From: Eustoma russellianum
Taxonomy: Eukaryota > Streptophyta > Magnoliopsida > Gentianales > Gentianaceae
DNA length: 64,000 nucleotides
Assembly: GCA_036186865.1 (NCBI GenBank)
Contig: AP025042.1
Coordinates: 30,659,557 to 30,723,556 of the forward strand
Direction of reading: 5' to 3'
This document shows positions 42,946-54,640 of this stretch, one piece after another (the first letter of the stretch is position 1; each line of letters starts with the position of its first letter). The position numbers and the translations under genes were made by a program. The notes beneath the pieces were generated by a model. That model was not told the origin of the DNA. It saw nothing but the letters and a program-made list of their open reading frames with translations, and ran no database searches.

Positions 42946-43599
42946 CTAGTGAGTTTGCGACATAATAAGACCATCAGCCATCCGAGAAATTTTAATTCCT
43001 AGAATAACACTGGCAACCCCCATGTCCTTCATATCAAAATTCTGTGTTAATATCTTCTTTGTACTCAAGATGATGTCACGGGTACTGCCCATGATAAGCA
43101 TGTCGTCTACATAGAGACACACTATTACATAGGCATTTGGTGTGCTCTTGATGCATACACACTTGTCACACTCATTGATCCTGAAGTCGTTTGACATCAT
43201 TACCTGATCAAACTTTAAATGCCATTGCTTGGGTGCTTGTTTAAGTCCGTACAGAGACTTAACAAATCTACACACTTTTCTTTCTTGTCCTGGAATGACA
43301 CACCCTTCAGGTTGTTCCACATAAATTTCTTCTTCTAACTCACCATTAAGAAAGGTAGTCTTCACATCCATTTGATGGATTTCTAAATCATAGACTGCAG
43401 CAATAGTTACTAGCATTCTTATGGAAGTGATCCTAGTCACTGGTGAGTAGGTGTCAAAGAAGTCAAAAACTTCTTTCTGTCTGTAGCCCTTGGCTACTAA
43501 ACTGGCTTTATACTTTCCAATAGACCCATCCTCATTAAGTTTCTTCTTAAAAATCCACTTGCAACCAAGTGGTTTACTCTCAGGAGGAAGATCAACCAA
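42946..43599 (-). pseudogene. COP-J reverse transcriptase
   Basis: One open frame of 217 codons: KPLGCKWIFKKKLNEDGSIG, LVAKGYRQKEVFDFFDTYSP, EIHQMDVKTTFLNGELEEEI, CRFVKSLYGLKQAPKQWHLK and the catalytic box in VCLYVDDMLIMGS, then FDMKDMGVASVILGIKISRM. It stops at 42946, where the reading should continue into the RNase H part. This is the best-kept RT of the two related elements. Confidence 0.94.
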
Positions 43600-43602
43600 C
43601 TC

Positions 43603-44860
43603 TCAAGTGTGATTTTGAAGAATCGAGTCTATCTCACTGTCAATTGCCCTCTTTCCAGAATGGAGCTTCTGGAGTTGACATTGCCTCGGAAAAATTCCTT
43701 GGCTCGTCTTCTGCCAAATAGGATAGAAAATCTGGTCCAAAAGACGTCGGTATTTTGGCTCGTTTGCTTTGACGAGGTTCCTCAATCTCTTGAGGAGTTG
43801 TCTCACGCACTCGCTTACTAATGCTCGCTTCCTGACTGTCTTTGTCTTTCTTTGGAAAGACATTTTCAAAGAACACTACATTCCTTGATTCCATGACAAC
43901 ATTTTCATGAATCTTGGGAATGTCCGATTTGTGCACTAAGAAACGATATGCACTACTGTTCGTTGCATAGCCAATAAATATGCAATCAATTGTCTTAGGC
44001 CCGATTCGTATTTGTCTTGGTTTAGGTACTGCAACCTTCGCTAAACACTCCCACACTTTGAAGTATTTATAACTAGGCTTATAGCCTTTCCAAAGTTCAT
44101 ATGGGGTTTTATCCGTCTTCTTGGATGGAATCCTATTTAAAATGACGTTGGCGGAGAGAATTGCTTCCCCCCACAAGTTCTGAGGTAAACCCAAACTTAT
44201 CAACATAGTATTCATCATCTCTTTTAGAGTACGGTTTTTGCGTTCAACAATACCATTCGATTGAGGTGAATATGGTGCAGTCGTTTGATAAATAATTCCG
44301 TGTTCTGAGCAGAATTCATTAAACGATGCGTCATATTCTCCACCTCTATCACTTCGAATTACTTTAAATCGTTTGCTAAGTTGATTCTCAACTTCATTTT
44401 TATAATCTTTGAAAGCATCAATGGCCTCATCTTTGCTACTAAGCAAATACACATAACAGTATCGTGTGCAATCGTCGATAAAAGTTACAAAATACTTTTT
44501 ACCTCCTCTTGTTTGCACAAACTTTGAACAACACAACTCTGTATGAATTAAATCCAATGATTCAGTGTTTCGTTCTGTTGAAGGAAATGGCGCTTTTGTC
44601 AATTTTGCTTCAACACACACTTGGCATTTCTCTTTATTATTAAAGTCCAGTTTGGGAAATAATTCAAGATTAATCATTCGTTGTATTGACTTGTAATTAA
44701 CATGTCCCAAACAAAAATGCCATAAACAAGAAGACTCAAGCATGTAAGCAGAAGAGGAAACAATTTTATTAGCCTCAAAGGGCGTAATTTTCTTGGGTAC
44801 AATTGTAATAACATTTAACTTGAACATGTTATCAGAAAGATACCCTTTTTCCAAATACAC
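43603..44860 (-). pseudogene. COP-J integrase and linker
   Basis: A 406-codon frame with the pre-integrase zinc region (LWHFCLGHVNYKSIQRMINL, CQVCVEAKLTKAPF). The core has TFIDDCTRYCYVYLLSS, IRSDRGGEYDASFNEFC and PQSNGIVERKNRTLKEMMNT, then LWGEAILSANVILNRIPSKK. The linker follows (RQIRIGPKTIDCIFIGYATN). The frame shifts near 43640 before the RT. The DDE residues are all present. Confidence 0.94.
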
Positions 44861-46186
44861 CCCATTCTTAAAAGTGTAAACTTGTTTGCCTCAAAAACAA
44901 GCTTGAATCCATGAGTGACTAGCAGCGCGCCAGAAACCAGATTTTTCCTTATATCAGGAACATGCAGCACATTCTGCAGGGTCAACTCCCTTCCTGAGGT
45001 CAGTTTCAGGATCACCTTGCCCGATCCTTCGATCTTTGAGCTGTTGGAGTTTCCCATGAAGAGTTGTTCGTTGTTTGTTGTGGGTACATATTCTCTGAAC
45101 ATAGCCCTGTTCGCACAAACATGTCGAGTGGCCCCTGTGTCCACCCACCATTCACGCGGGTTTCCCACTGCGTTGCACTCAGTCACCACTGCGCAGAGGT
45201 TCAAGTCTTCCATTGCGCCGACCAGATTTGCTTTCGCTTTATTTTGATTCTGAGTCTTTTTGGGCTTTCGACATTCACTGCTTCGATGCCCTGGTTTTCC
45301 ACAATTATAACACTTACCTGTGAACTTCTTTGCAATTTCCTTGCCCTTGACGTTCACGCCCAAAGTGTTATTTTTCTTTCTGTTCTTCGCCTCAGAAACA
45401 TGAGCCTTGGCTTGACCAGATGATGTGGACGGCTTCCTTTCGGTACGACGATTGTCCTCCTCAATACGAAGACGGACAATCAAATCCTCCATTTTCATCT
45501 CCTTTCGCTTGTGTTTGAGATAGCTCTTAAATTCCCTCCACGAAGGAGGTAGCTTCTCAATCACAGCCGCTACCTGGAAAGATTCACTGAGCATCATGCC
45601 CTCCTCTTCTATTTCAGAAACCAACATCCGTATCTCTTCCAGCTGCGAAATTACAGTTTTGGAATCTAACATTTTATAGTCAAGAAATTTTCCAACTATC
45701 AACTTTTTTGTACCAACATCTTCTGTGCGATACTTTTTATCTAAAGCTGATCACAAAGCTTTTGCAGTTTTATATATACAAAACACGCCATAGATAGTAT
45801 TATCTAGGCAACCCAGAATCAAATTTAAACAACAAAAATTTGTATATGCCCAGCCTTCAGCCCCCAAGGCATTCTGCATATTTTGTTGTTGATCCTCCAC
45901 AGGTTCAACCACAGGTGGATCCTCACTCAGCATCCCGGCCAATCCCAGCGCCGTGAGATAGAACAGCATCTTCTGCTGCCACCTCTTAAAGAAACTGCCA
46001 GCAAACTTCTCCGGCTTCTCCACGTGTGCAGCTTGTGGCAGCCGGATTCATTTGAGGCCCTCCGGTAGGTGCCAACAGAAGCGTGTTGAACGGAGCTCCG
46101 GCGGCAGCATTGTTTGACCCATCAGGTGCGGACATGGAGTGAGCACCATTAAAGCCTTGAACAGAGTTCGAGCTTTCGTTCTCCAT
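44815..46186 (-). pseudogene. COP-J Gag and protease
   Basis: The ATG at 46186 gives MENESSNSVQGFNGAHSMSA. A frame change near 46020 leads to EKPEKFAGSFFKRWQQKMLF and LAGMLSEDPPVVEPVED. From 45702 one frame holds FQVAAVIEKLPPSWREFKSY, DLIVRLRIEEDNRRTERKPS, the knuckle CYNCGKPGHRSSEC and the protease site WWVDTGATRHVCANRAMF, then LQNVLHVPDIRKNLVSGALL. Breaks occur near 46000, 45720 and 44840. Confidence 0.93.
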
Positions 46187-46332
46187 TCCTGTTCAGTTCG
46201 ATCAAAACGTACAAATCAGAACAGAACCAGATTTAAGAAATGAGTAGAAGTAGACTGCAAATCAGTATGAACACTGGTTTGTGTAAATAAAAAACGGTAC
46301 AGAAGTAATTGAATTGAAATACGTCTTAAGAT

Positions 46333-47090
46333 TGTTGGAGACAATCACTCCTGTACTAAGACGCCGTCGTTTAGTGTGTGCGTATGAAACAACAAAATAA
46401 ACCAAACCTGGGGCGAGTCAAGGACTCTGTCCTTAAGACTTATTGCTCCGGTATACTGTGCCCAACCGGCATGAGCAACCGTCTCCCAGGATACAACGGG
46501 TACCTGTTCAGTTGAACGGCACTGCTGAACTTGAACTCCTTCGAACTTTAGAGTGTCCTGACTTCTCTTGGACGGTATGTAAGACTCGAATGCTATGAAA
46601 GTAGTATGATACGAATGCTAGAAATTGTGTGTTTAGAATGCACCCTTTGCCCGTTTATATAGGGGAGTCGGTTGGAGAACAATGTACCGTGACCGTTATA
46701 TCAAAACCGTAGTTTGATTTAGGCCATTAGATTAAAACCTCCTGGCGGTTATGGAAGGTTTAAATTACAGCCATCAGATGGAAAACCGATTCACAGGATT
46801 AAACCTGGAGCGTTAGATCAAAACCACATTCAGTTGGACGGTTAGGTCAGTTTGAATCTCAGCCGTTGGATCAAAGCTGACTTTACCGCCACCATTAGAT
46901 CAAAACCGATTGATCTTATCGTATATCGAATGATACAGTTTGAATGAGATTTAAACAATCGTTCGATTTAAACCATAATCGAACGTCTTATCATACTTAA
47001 CCGCGTTTTGTTTAAACGTAATCGCGCAACCGCGTTTTCCATCCACTTTGAGCATTAACTTCTTATTCACCCATTTCAATTTCTCCAACA
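46333..47090 (-). repeat. COP-J 5' LTR (758 bp)
   Basis: The minus-strand start TGTTGGAGAAATTG is at 47090 and the end TCTCCAACA at 46333. The following bases (atcttaagacgtattt) are not the initiator-Met primer site. Confidence 0.95.
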
Positions 47091-47420
47091 TGTTTTACGA
47101 TATACCTGTTTATCGATGTTTGGAATGGGAAGCTGGACACTTGATACTCCTATTCAAATATCGCAAGCTTGTCGTTATTAAAGTGATTACCGAAATGTTG
47201 GTCATGTGAGGATGTTAGTTGCAGTTGCAACTCTTTATTACTTGTGGCTTGCTCACAATCGTGCTCGACATGATGGTGTGAGCTGTCATCCCCAATAAGC
47301 GGTTCGTCAAGTTATATTTCATTTATCTTAAGTTTCTCAAGCTGGTTTGTTAAAATTTTCTCAAAGGAAAGATGATTTAAAGGTTGCTAGAATTGTGGAA
47401 ATATTCGGCATCAATGGAAC
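47091..47420 (+). pseudogene. LINE C-terminal part, segment 4 of 4
   Basis: Contains RMLVAVATLYYLWLAHNRAR (near 47205-47265), which fits the plant LINE tail motif A..(V)YxIWxERN. Reading continues, broken, to about 47420. It extends segment 3 across COP-J. No poly(A) tail or end was identified before COP-K. Confidence 0.75.
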
Positions 47421-47587
47421 AATTCAAGGCAAGAAAAGGATGATCGTGCTAAATTTGAAGATATGTGTATGGTGGTTGTTCAAGACATCAGGTAAATAGA
47501 ATAGCAACGCAGACCGTGACATTTCATCGAACACTTTGTTTAATGCGCCAAACACCTTCATTATCCATTAATTTCTTATTATTAATT
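47421..47587. other. Unassigned, possible LINE 3' end
   Basis: No protein signature. It lies between the last readable LINE block and the likely LTR start of COP-K. Confidence 0.4.
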
Positions 47588-47817
47588 ATGTTTGATTGTC
47601 TGTAAATGTAGTTAGATAACTTAATATATCAGCGGTAGATTGTAAAGGTTGGAAGCTTCAAATATGTCATGATCATGTAAATGTTCGATTTGCCACCTTC
47701 CAATCGTGTATATATATGCATACTTCGTGCCAAGGATGAATAAGACTGAGATTTCAGCCTTTCAAACATTTGTCTTCCTCTTTTTTTGTCTTAAACATCT
47801 TCTTAACGTTTCTATAT
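47588..47817 (+). repeat. COP-K 5' LTR, start approximate
   Basis: The right end is set by the primer site at 47818. The final bases read cgtttctata rather than a CA end. The start is guessed from a TGTTTGATTG at 47588. The content is that of a short copia LTR (tatatatatgcat TATA-like, then cttcctcttttt leader). Confidence 0.5.
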
Positions 47818-47829
47818 GGTATCAGAGAC
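47818..47829 (+). other. COP-K primer binding site
   Basis: TGGTATCAGAGA, one base from the usual initiator-Met primer site. Confidence 0.85.
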
Positions 47830-47894
47830 ATAAAACCTTAAGATCAAATCGTGCAAAAGTTGAAAATTTTTGAAAATTTGAAAATTCAAAAAGC

Positions 47895-48801
47895 ATGTCT
47901 CAAACTGGTGAATCTGCAGCATCCGTTCCTGGAGCTATGCAAACAACGGCTGAAGGAGGGACTACTTTGTCCTATGCTATTGATGATTCTTCATCTATTA
48001 TCACCAATCATAAGTTAAATGGTGATACTTTTCTATCCAGGTCAGGAGTAGTTGAAATGTATGTTACTGGCAAAGGAAAAGAGGATTATCTATATAGAAC
48101 CATGGCAATACCAGATGTCTCAGATCCTAAATATAGAACATGGAAGTCTGAAAATAATTTGATTATGCCATGGCAAATCAGATATGTGGTTCCTAACATA
48201 AGTGATGATTTTATAATGTATGAAACTGCACCTGAAATCTAGGAAGCTGTTGAAGAAATGTATACCAAGAATGATAACATTTCTCAACTATATGACATTG
48301 AAGCCCAGTTACGAGACACTAAGCAAGGCAACCTTGCTGTAAACAAATACTTTACTATGCTTTCAAAAGTTTGGTAGCAGATTGATGTTTACGACACTCA
48401 TGTCAGGACATCAGCTGCTGATGCAAAAACATACAAAAACATTGTTGAGCAAAGAAGGTTATTCATCTTCTTGAATGGTCTTATTCCTTAGTTTGATGGT
48501 GCCAGAGGAAGAATAATTTCTACAAAGCCTCTTCATACTCTCAAAGATGCATTTGCAGATATCAAACATGAGGAAAGTAGGAAGAAGGTGATAATGGGGG
48601 CTATTAGTTCTAATCCTAGCACCGTAATGTTTGCATTGATATCCTGGAAAAACTTATAATGAAGATGAATCAAATGTATGTGTTGTTAAGTATGACAAAT
48701 CAAAGAGACAATGTACCTTTTGTAAAAGGAAAGGTCACACTGTCGACTAGTGTTTCTTTTTCAAAGGATTTGCTCAGGATAACAAAAATCCACCTGAAGT
48801 T
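47895..48801 (+). pseudogene. COP-K Gag, broken and cut by SIRE-2
   Basis: The ATG at 47895 gives MSQTGESAASVPGAMQTTAE, followed by the UBN2-like Gag domain (IITNHKLNGDTFLSRSGVVE, YRTWKSENNLIMPWQIRYVV). A stop lies at 48240-48242. Further blocks include YTKNDNISQLYDIEAQLRDT, VNKYFTMLSKVW, RLFIFLNGLIP and ADIKHEESRKKV, with stops between. A knuckle CTFCKRKGHTVD follows, its final Cys displaced by a TAG, then CFFFKGF. SIRE-2 begins at 48802. The rest of COP-K was not found. Confidence 0.85.
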
Positions 48802-49164
48802 TGTAGAGAAAAAGGGGTTTGAGTGATTACAAAATGCATGATTTAAATAACGTGTATTAAAGAAATGCATGACATATTTTATGACATGATACGTAGTTGC
48901 ATAAAACTTGCCTTATATAGTTCATATATAATGTTGTCATACTAACGAGCCATGAAGCTTTAAAGCTTACATCAAATGGCAAGCATTTGTTAGGTTTGAA
49001 TTATTTTCAGACGCCATCATTAATGAACTAAACTAGTTCATTAAGTGAAACACTTAATTAAATAAACTAAGTAGTTCATTAAAGGAAGCTATATTTGGAA
49101 AAGGCACAAAGGCTACAAATTGAAGAATGGAAAGTTTTCTTCACCCTCTTACACGCCATTTTCA

Positions 49165-49203
<39 letters not shown>

Positions 49204-51846
49204 GATTTTTTTTAAAAAAAGGCACATACACATATATTCCAACATACTACCGACACGTTATATATTTTGCAAACGTACATTAACATCACACCACTATATT
49301 TAACTCATATTTATGAGTATATTCAGGTCTTATATCATATGATATAAGTCATGGTGATGACAAATTTATTACGACACGTTAAAAGGTTCTAAACCAAAAA
49401 TTGTTGTATCGGATGAATACCAAAACTTCACCAACGTGTCACGTACTTGCTATATATAGATGGCCAGCCCCTACACTTCAAAAATGGCCACAAATTTCGT
49501 GGCTTACATGGTATGTACAGCCATAAAATCATTCCATGTTGGCACACACAAATCACCCTCAATTAAGGCCAAATTATGGAGATTCCAAATTCATTTTTTG
49601 TCACATGATTATGCGCCACTTTAATCAGCCCTAAGTGCTGAATATTAAAGTTTAATTTATGTATATTATGTGTAACATAATATATATAACATGTGCATAA
49701 AGTTAAAATTTAATCGGAGAAAAATCGGGTAATCGACAAACGTCGAAAATTCGGTTTTTTACAAACACAACACACGGAACATTTTTGGCATGACATATGA
49801 CATGTATCTAGACACTTTTTACATACTTAATACATTCTAAAGTGTTCTAGAAAAATCAATTAAGGGCTGATTGAAATATACCATATTTGTATAATTATAT
49901 ATGCACTATTTTACAAAGTTTGCAAAAATAAAATTCAGCACATGTATATTCATCATGCACGCCTAGCTCAGTCATGTTGGAGCATATGTGGAGCTTTGTT
50001 GGAATCTTGATTGTCAAAGAATAAAGCATACATTGTTGGTGACATAAAGAAAGGAACTACACAAGGTAACATTTCAGACTTTGTCACATTTGTGACACAT
50101 GCTGAACATTCAGCATGTGCAGTCTTAGAGCTGGCCGAAATTTACACTTAATGAGCCATATTTTACTATCTTGAATTATATGAATTTATTCAAAAATAAT
50201 ATGGCAATGTTTGAAACATATTATGGAAATAATCAAGTGATATATTCAAATATCACACATGCTGAAAATTTCAGCATGTGTGTAATGTACTTGGCCGAAA
50301 TCATGGCCTTCTTGGTTGCAAATTTTTATTCCAAAATTAGAAGAAATGTTATGTACTGAATGATGATTGATTTCTTATTTATTTTCAAGGAATAAACCAA
50401 ATTCAAACTTGGCAACAATTTGAATTAAGTGTGAAAATCACATGCTGAATTTTCAGCATGCATGTGGCCGATTTTCATAAGGAAAAATGAAGTTATTTGT
50501 CTTGCTAATTATGTGGGATGATTATTTGACTTATGGCAACCCTTTTATGGCTGATTGGCACATGCTTTTTAAGGTTTGTTTTCATATTTATCTAGTCATC
50601 AAATGATGGCAACTTCCATCCAATCAATGAGTGCCAAGTAAGCAAGAGCTTAATGATCATCCAATGAGGAGTTGCCAAGTAAGTAAGGAAATGTCACAAT
50701 GATGCAATATACTCTTCCAAGGACTTAGAAGATAATTTTCAAGAGGAGGAAAAGGCATCAAGGGGCCGGCCACAATAAAAGGAATGAGGAGAGCAAACAA
50801 AAATACAAGACAAGTCTTACAAGCTTACAAGATCAAAAAACATTTTCTAGTCTCTTCTTCTACACTTTCTTTCTTTCTTCTCTCTTAAAGCCTATTGTAT
50901 TCATACTCATACATCTTTAATAGGCTTCTTGCATACCACCATTTATTTTTTATTGGTGTAAAAGATTGATCAAGGTGTGATCAATCTTGCATTCGCAAGA
51001 TGGTTGTGTTCGAGATCGTTGTATTCATTTACAAAGTTTGTAAAGGGTTGGAGTTGGTGTGTAACTCCATCAATCCTGTGTGTCAAGGTGTTATTTCTTT
51101 TTTGTGATTAGTGATAACCGAGGAAGGTGTCCTCGAAGACTGGAGTAGGTTGTTTTAACCGAAGCAGTATAAAATTCCTTGTGTTCTCTACTTTCAGCAC
51201 TTGCTTTCAGTTTCCAGCACTGTGCACCGTTTTTATCACGTTTGTAAAACTAGTAAACGAATTTCAAAAATCACGAATTCATGAAACATAGACACATGTC
51301 TTAAGGTTCTTTTGGGGTAAGTTTCAACCCTTTTAGACAAGTATAAGTCATTCAAACGTCAAAAGTTCTGAGACTAGCGCAGTCTGATTTTTTGGCTTGC
51401 AAAGGTTGAGACTTTGAACGTATTTGACTAAATTCCCAAAAGAATTTTTAAAACTGTTTCAACCCAGTTAAGTACATCTAATAAGGGGTCATTCATTAAA
51501 TTTTCAGAGCATTTGGAGTCACGGTTGAATTGGAATTAATTTTTCAAATCAGACTACCGATTCTGGCAGATTTGCACAATCTGACCACAAACGATTTTTA
51601 AAGGGTTAAAGGTTGAATTTTAATTTGAAATTTTTAGGAGATACTCAGAACATCTGAGAACAAGATCTCCCTAAATTTCAAAATTTTTGAAGACCTGTAA
51701 CCTAGTTTTCAAAACATTTCAAAACAGGTCTTGAAAACAGAAACTGTTTTCAGAAGCTAGTTTTTGGTCTAAAACAATTTTAGAAAGCACATTTTCCACA
51801 CTCACTATTCAACTCCCCCTTCTAGTGGTGCCTTGCAGATCCCACA
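48802..51846 (+). repeat. SIRE-2 5' LTR (3045 bp)
   Basis: Starts TGTAGAGAAAAAGGGG and ends GATCCCACA. It is the reverse orientation of the SIRE-1 LTR and collinear with it. Palindromes lie near 50095, 50255 and 50440, and the 20 bp perfect palindrome is at 49329-49348. Confidence 0.95.
49168..49200. repeat. TA dinucleotide microsatellite
   Basis: About 16 TA units inside the SIRE-2 LTR, where SIRE-1 has only a short tatatat. Confidence 0.95.
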
Positions 51847-51848
51847 AA

Positions 51849-51860
51849 CGGTATCAGAGC
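51849..51860 (+). other. SIRE-2 primer binding site
   Basis: CGGTATCAGAGC, two bases after the LTR end, one mismatch from the initiator-Met site. Confidence 0.88.
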
Positions 51861-51902
51861 ACAGAAACACTCACAACTAAAGTATCCAGCGATCTAAGTG
51901 AG

Positions 51903-52594
51903 ATGGCAACCACAAACTTCAAAACCGAGCAAGAAGGTATGTCCAGTCAAAGGCCTCCTCTCTTTGACGGTGAGTCTTTCATTCAATGGAAGTTGAGAAT
52001 GAAAATTTTCATTATGGAAATTCATATTGATCTTTGGTCAATTATAGAAGATGGTCCATTTGTTCCATCAAAATTATCCATTGTAGATGGAGTCACACTA
52101 GAGGTTGTTAAGCCTAAACAAGAGTATACTAGTGATGATAAAAAGAGACTGAGCATGAACGATAGGGCTATGCAATTATTTTTAAATGGACTAAGTAAAT
52201 GTGAATCTAGCCGTGTCTCAAATTGTTCTAGTGCTCAAGAAATGTGGACAATTCTTGAAATGAAATACGAAGGCATTAGTCAAGTAAAAGAGTCCAAAAT
52301 CAACATGCTTATGTCCACACTCGAGTCATTTTAATTATTGCCAAATGAATCTATCATTGATATGGATCTTTGTTTGACTAACATTTAAAATTCTCTTGAG
52401 TCTCTTGGCAAGGCCTTCTCTATGCAGAAAAAGGTACAAAAGGTCTTACGAAGCCTTCCATCCGAGTGGGACCCTAAAGTAACGACGGTAGAAGAAAGCA
52501 AAGAAACTAAATCAATTAAGATGGAGGAACTAATTGGATCACTTAAAGTATATGAGAAGAAACTCACCATAAGGAAATCGGAATCATCATCATA
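51903..52594 (+). pseudogene. SIRE-2 Gag, 5' part
   Basis: The ATG at 51903 gives MATTNFKTEQEGMSSQRPPL, parallel to SIRE-1 Gag. Then come FDGESFIQWKLRMKIFIMEI and DLWSIIEDGPFVPSKLS. TAA at 52332-52334 replaces a Lys codon of SIRE-1, and another TAA near 52386 replaces a Tyr. The frame around DMDLCLTNI has the base that SIRE-1 lacks. Reading continues through KVLRSLPSEWDPKVTTVEES to KLTIRKSESSS and then leaves the family sequence. Confidence 0.93.
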
Positions 52595-53142
52595 CCAAGG
52601 CATAATAAAAAAACTTTTAAAAATAAAAGCGTCTAAGCAACCATCATACGTCTTACAAACATGTTTGCAAAAGGCAGAAATCCAAACGTCAATGTTACCA
52701 ACATGAATTCATAAAAGTTCATCAATCACATCCATCATGACAACCATCCTTAAGTCATCCTCCTCTCGCTCTTCTACGGATAAGGGACCCTAGGCTCGTC
52801 TTCAATCCATTCGACCCTATTTCCTGCGGGATCTGGGAGGAAAAATAAGGGGGCGAGTGACAACGTCACCAGCAAGTAAACCATAAATAATCGTGAATTA
52901 AATGGAAAGTACATACAAGAACCAAACTCCAAAAGTTTTGGTTTAATAACATACCTGACCTTCCATCCAATATCCGTAAGTAACAAGCTCATAACTTATT
53001 AAAAATCATAACTCAGGAGCTATCAAGTCATAGCATCTTAGCCTAAGTAACAATGTACCAAACATTCGATGAACCATTAAATGCAACATGCATCAGTATG
53101 CACATGCGATGCATCATGATAAAAATGAGGACAAATTCTTCT

Positions 53143-53166
53143 TTTCTTTCTTTCTTTCTTTCTTTC
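53143..53166. repeat. TTTC microsatellite
   Basis: About five to six ctttctttc units within the TEK-B LTR. Confidence 0.9.
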
Positions 53167-53198
53167 AAAACATCATCGTTAATAAAAACAAAAGAGTG

Positions 53199-53438
53199 TT
53201 AAGATCTATTCTATCCGGATCTGAGGTGGTCATATTCTTCCTTTCGAATCTATTATTTCAAGATCCAAAAACGGTCCTATCATAATCATCAGGTCTATTC
53301 TTTTCGGGCCTGTACGGTCATAATCGTCATAACCAGGTCTATTCTCTTTGGGCCTGTACAGTCATAATCATCATAATCAGGTCTATTCTCTCCGGGCCTG
53401 AACGGTCATAATCATCAGATCAATTAACCTCGGATCTG
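53199..53438 (-). repeat. TEK-B LTR hairpin array
   Basis: Units with complementary arms around tctattctntnngg or aattaacctc cores: AGATC/GATCT (53201), CAGGTC/GGCCTG (53290, 53334 and 53379) and CAGATC/GATCTG (53415). Spacing is about 40-45 bp for the last four. It is the positional counterpart of the arrays in TEK-A and TEK-C. Confidence 0.85.
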
Positions 53439-54049
53439 GAGCAGGTCCTGCTGGCCAGAAATATACGGTACCGATGGAAAGCGTTCTTTTCAAAACGGAA
53501 TCTTTTCTTTAATCTTTTTCATCATTCCTTATCATAAAATCAGTTTCACAAATCATGTAAATGACGATGGTGCAATGTATGATGTGCACTATGCAATTCA
53601 TAACAAAATGCATGACATACATACATGTATGTTCTTATGCTTTAGGCTGGAAAAATTTCAGAATCATCATTCTATTTGCGCAGCCAAAAAACCTCATTAT
53701 TTAGGCCATTCATCATGAATTCTCAACATTCATATGCATAAGTTTGTCTTTCCTATTCGCTATATAATTTTCATAACGTTTCAAGACATGTAAGACCCTT
53801 AATTTATTTAATTACCAAACAAGGTACTGTTGAATTCAATAGTGCGATTCCCCTCTTTTACCTTTCTTTCAAGCCCAATAAGTTTTATTTAATTTGGGCC
53901 AAGCCTGGAAAAAGTACTGCAAACATGCCAATAAATAATGTTCATAAGCTCAAGCCGATTAAACAGGTCTAAATCACAAGAACAAAGCCTCCAACTAGTT
54001 TCGTAATTTTGGTCCAGTTTTCTAGTTTAGTAGTGTTCGCTTTACTTCG

Positions 54050-54640
54050 GTATTTACCCCTTCAAATAGTTATTCCAGGCTGATTAATTTACATGGACAT
54101 GCTCATGTATGTCCTAAGTCATTACCATAAAACTTCTGGAGTAATATAATAATTTCCAAGGGGTCTTTTATTCACTTTTTCAAAACGGGTACATACTGAT
54201 TTCTGGAGTGGCCAGTTTTATTACGAAATTTATTGTGACCAAACCATAAGTCCTTTTTCAAAACTTTCAACTCACAGACTTAGTAATTACATAAGTCTAG
54301 AATTCTACCAAAAATCAGACCATTTGCATATAACTAAGGTCCATTTTTGGGTCAATCAATACGTCACTTAAATTCTGTCCAGTCCAGTAATTCCAGCTTG
54401 ACTAGTTTTACTAAAAATTCCATTAAGGATAAACCATAACTTATTTTACCAAAATTCAAATTCTCATATTTACTAAATACATAGGGATAATAACAAGCTT
54501 AATTGGGTACTTCTAAGATCCCTTTTCAGGTCATACAAAACGTCACATTATCTTGCCCTGTTCGAGTAATTTCTGTTTTTGTCACTTTTCCTTACTAAAA
54601 GTGTTCCAACTTGAGCTATCCTTCATAAATGGTTTACTAA
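54050..54640 (-). repeat. TEK-B LTR tandem repeats of about 190 bp
   Basis: About three diverged copies. The anchor aaaccataa..t..ttttncnaaa.tt.aa recurs 190 bases apart (54241 and 54431), with tcaatacgtcac / caaaacgtcac and ttctgtccag / cttgccctgt in the same order. Confidence 0.75.

Larger units (their letters stand above)
40841..47090 (-). mobile_element. COP-J: complete Ty1/copia element, relative of COP-H
   Basis: A 6250 bp minus-strand element with near-equal LTRs (759 and 758 bp) that start TGTTGGAGAAATTG and end TCTCCRACA. All domains are readable and less damaged than in COP-H. The flanks are tgatt (40836-40840) and tgttt (47091-47095), a one-mismatch duplication. LINE sequence continues on both sides. 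The lineage is perhaps Tork-like by motif style (LYVDDMLIMGS, NFDMKDMGVA), not certain. Confidence 0.94.
48802..52594 (+). mobile_element. SIRE-2: truncated Sirevirus element (5' LTR and part of gag)
   Basis: A plus-strand relative of SIRE-1 with a 3045 bp 5' LTR (48802-51846), a primer site and 0.7 kb of gag. It stops abruptly near 52594 against TEK-B LTR sequence. No 3' LTR is present, so no target duplication can be checked. The five bases before it are aagtt. Confidence 0.93.

Noticed and set aside
45064..45423. Plus-strand frames opposite COP-J gag
   Set aside because: They are antisense shadows of a clearly recognised minus-strand Gag and protease.
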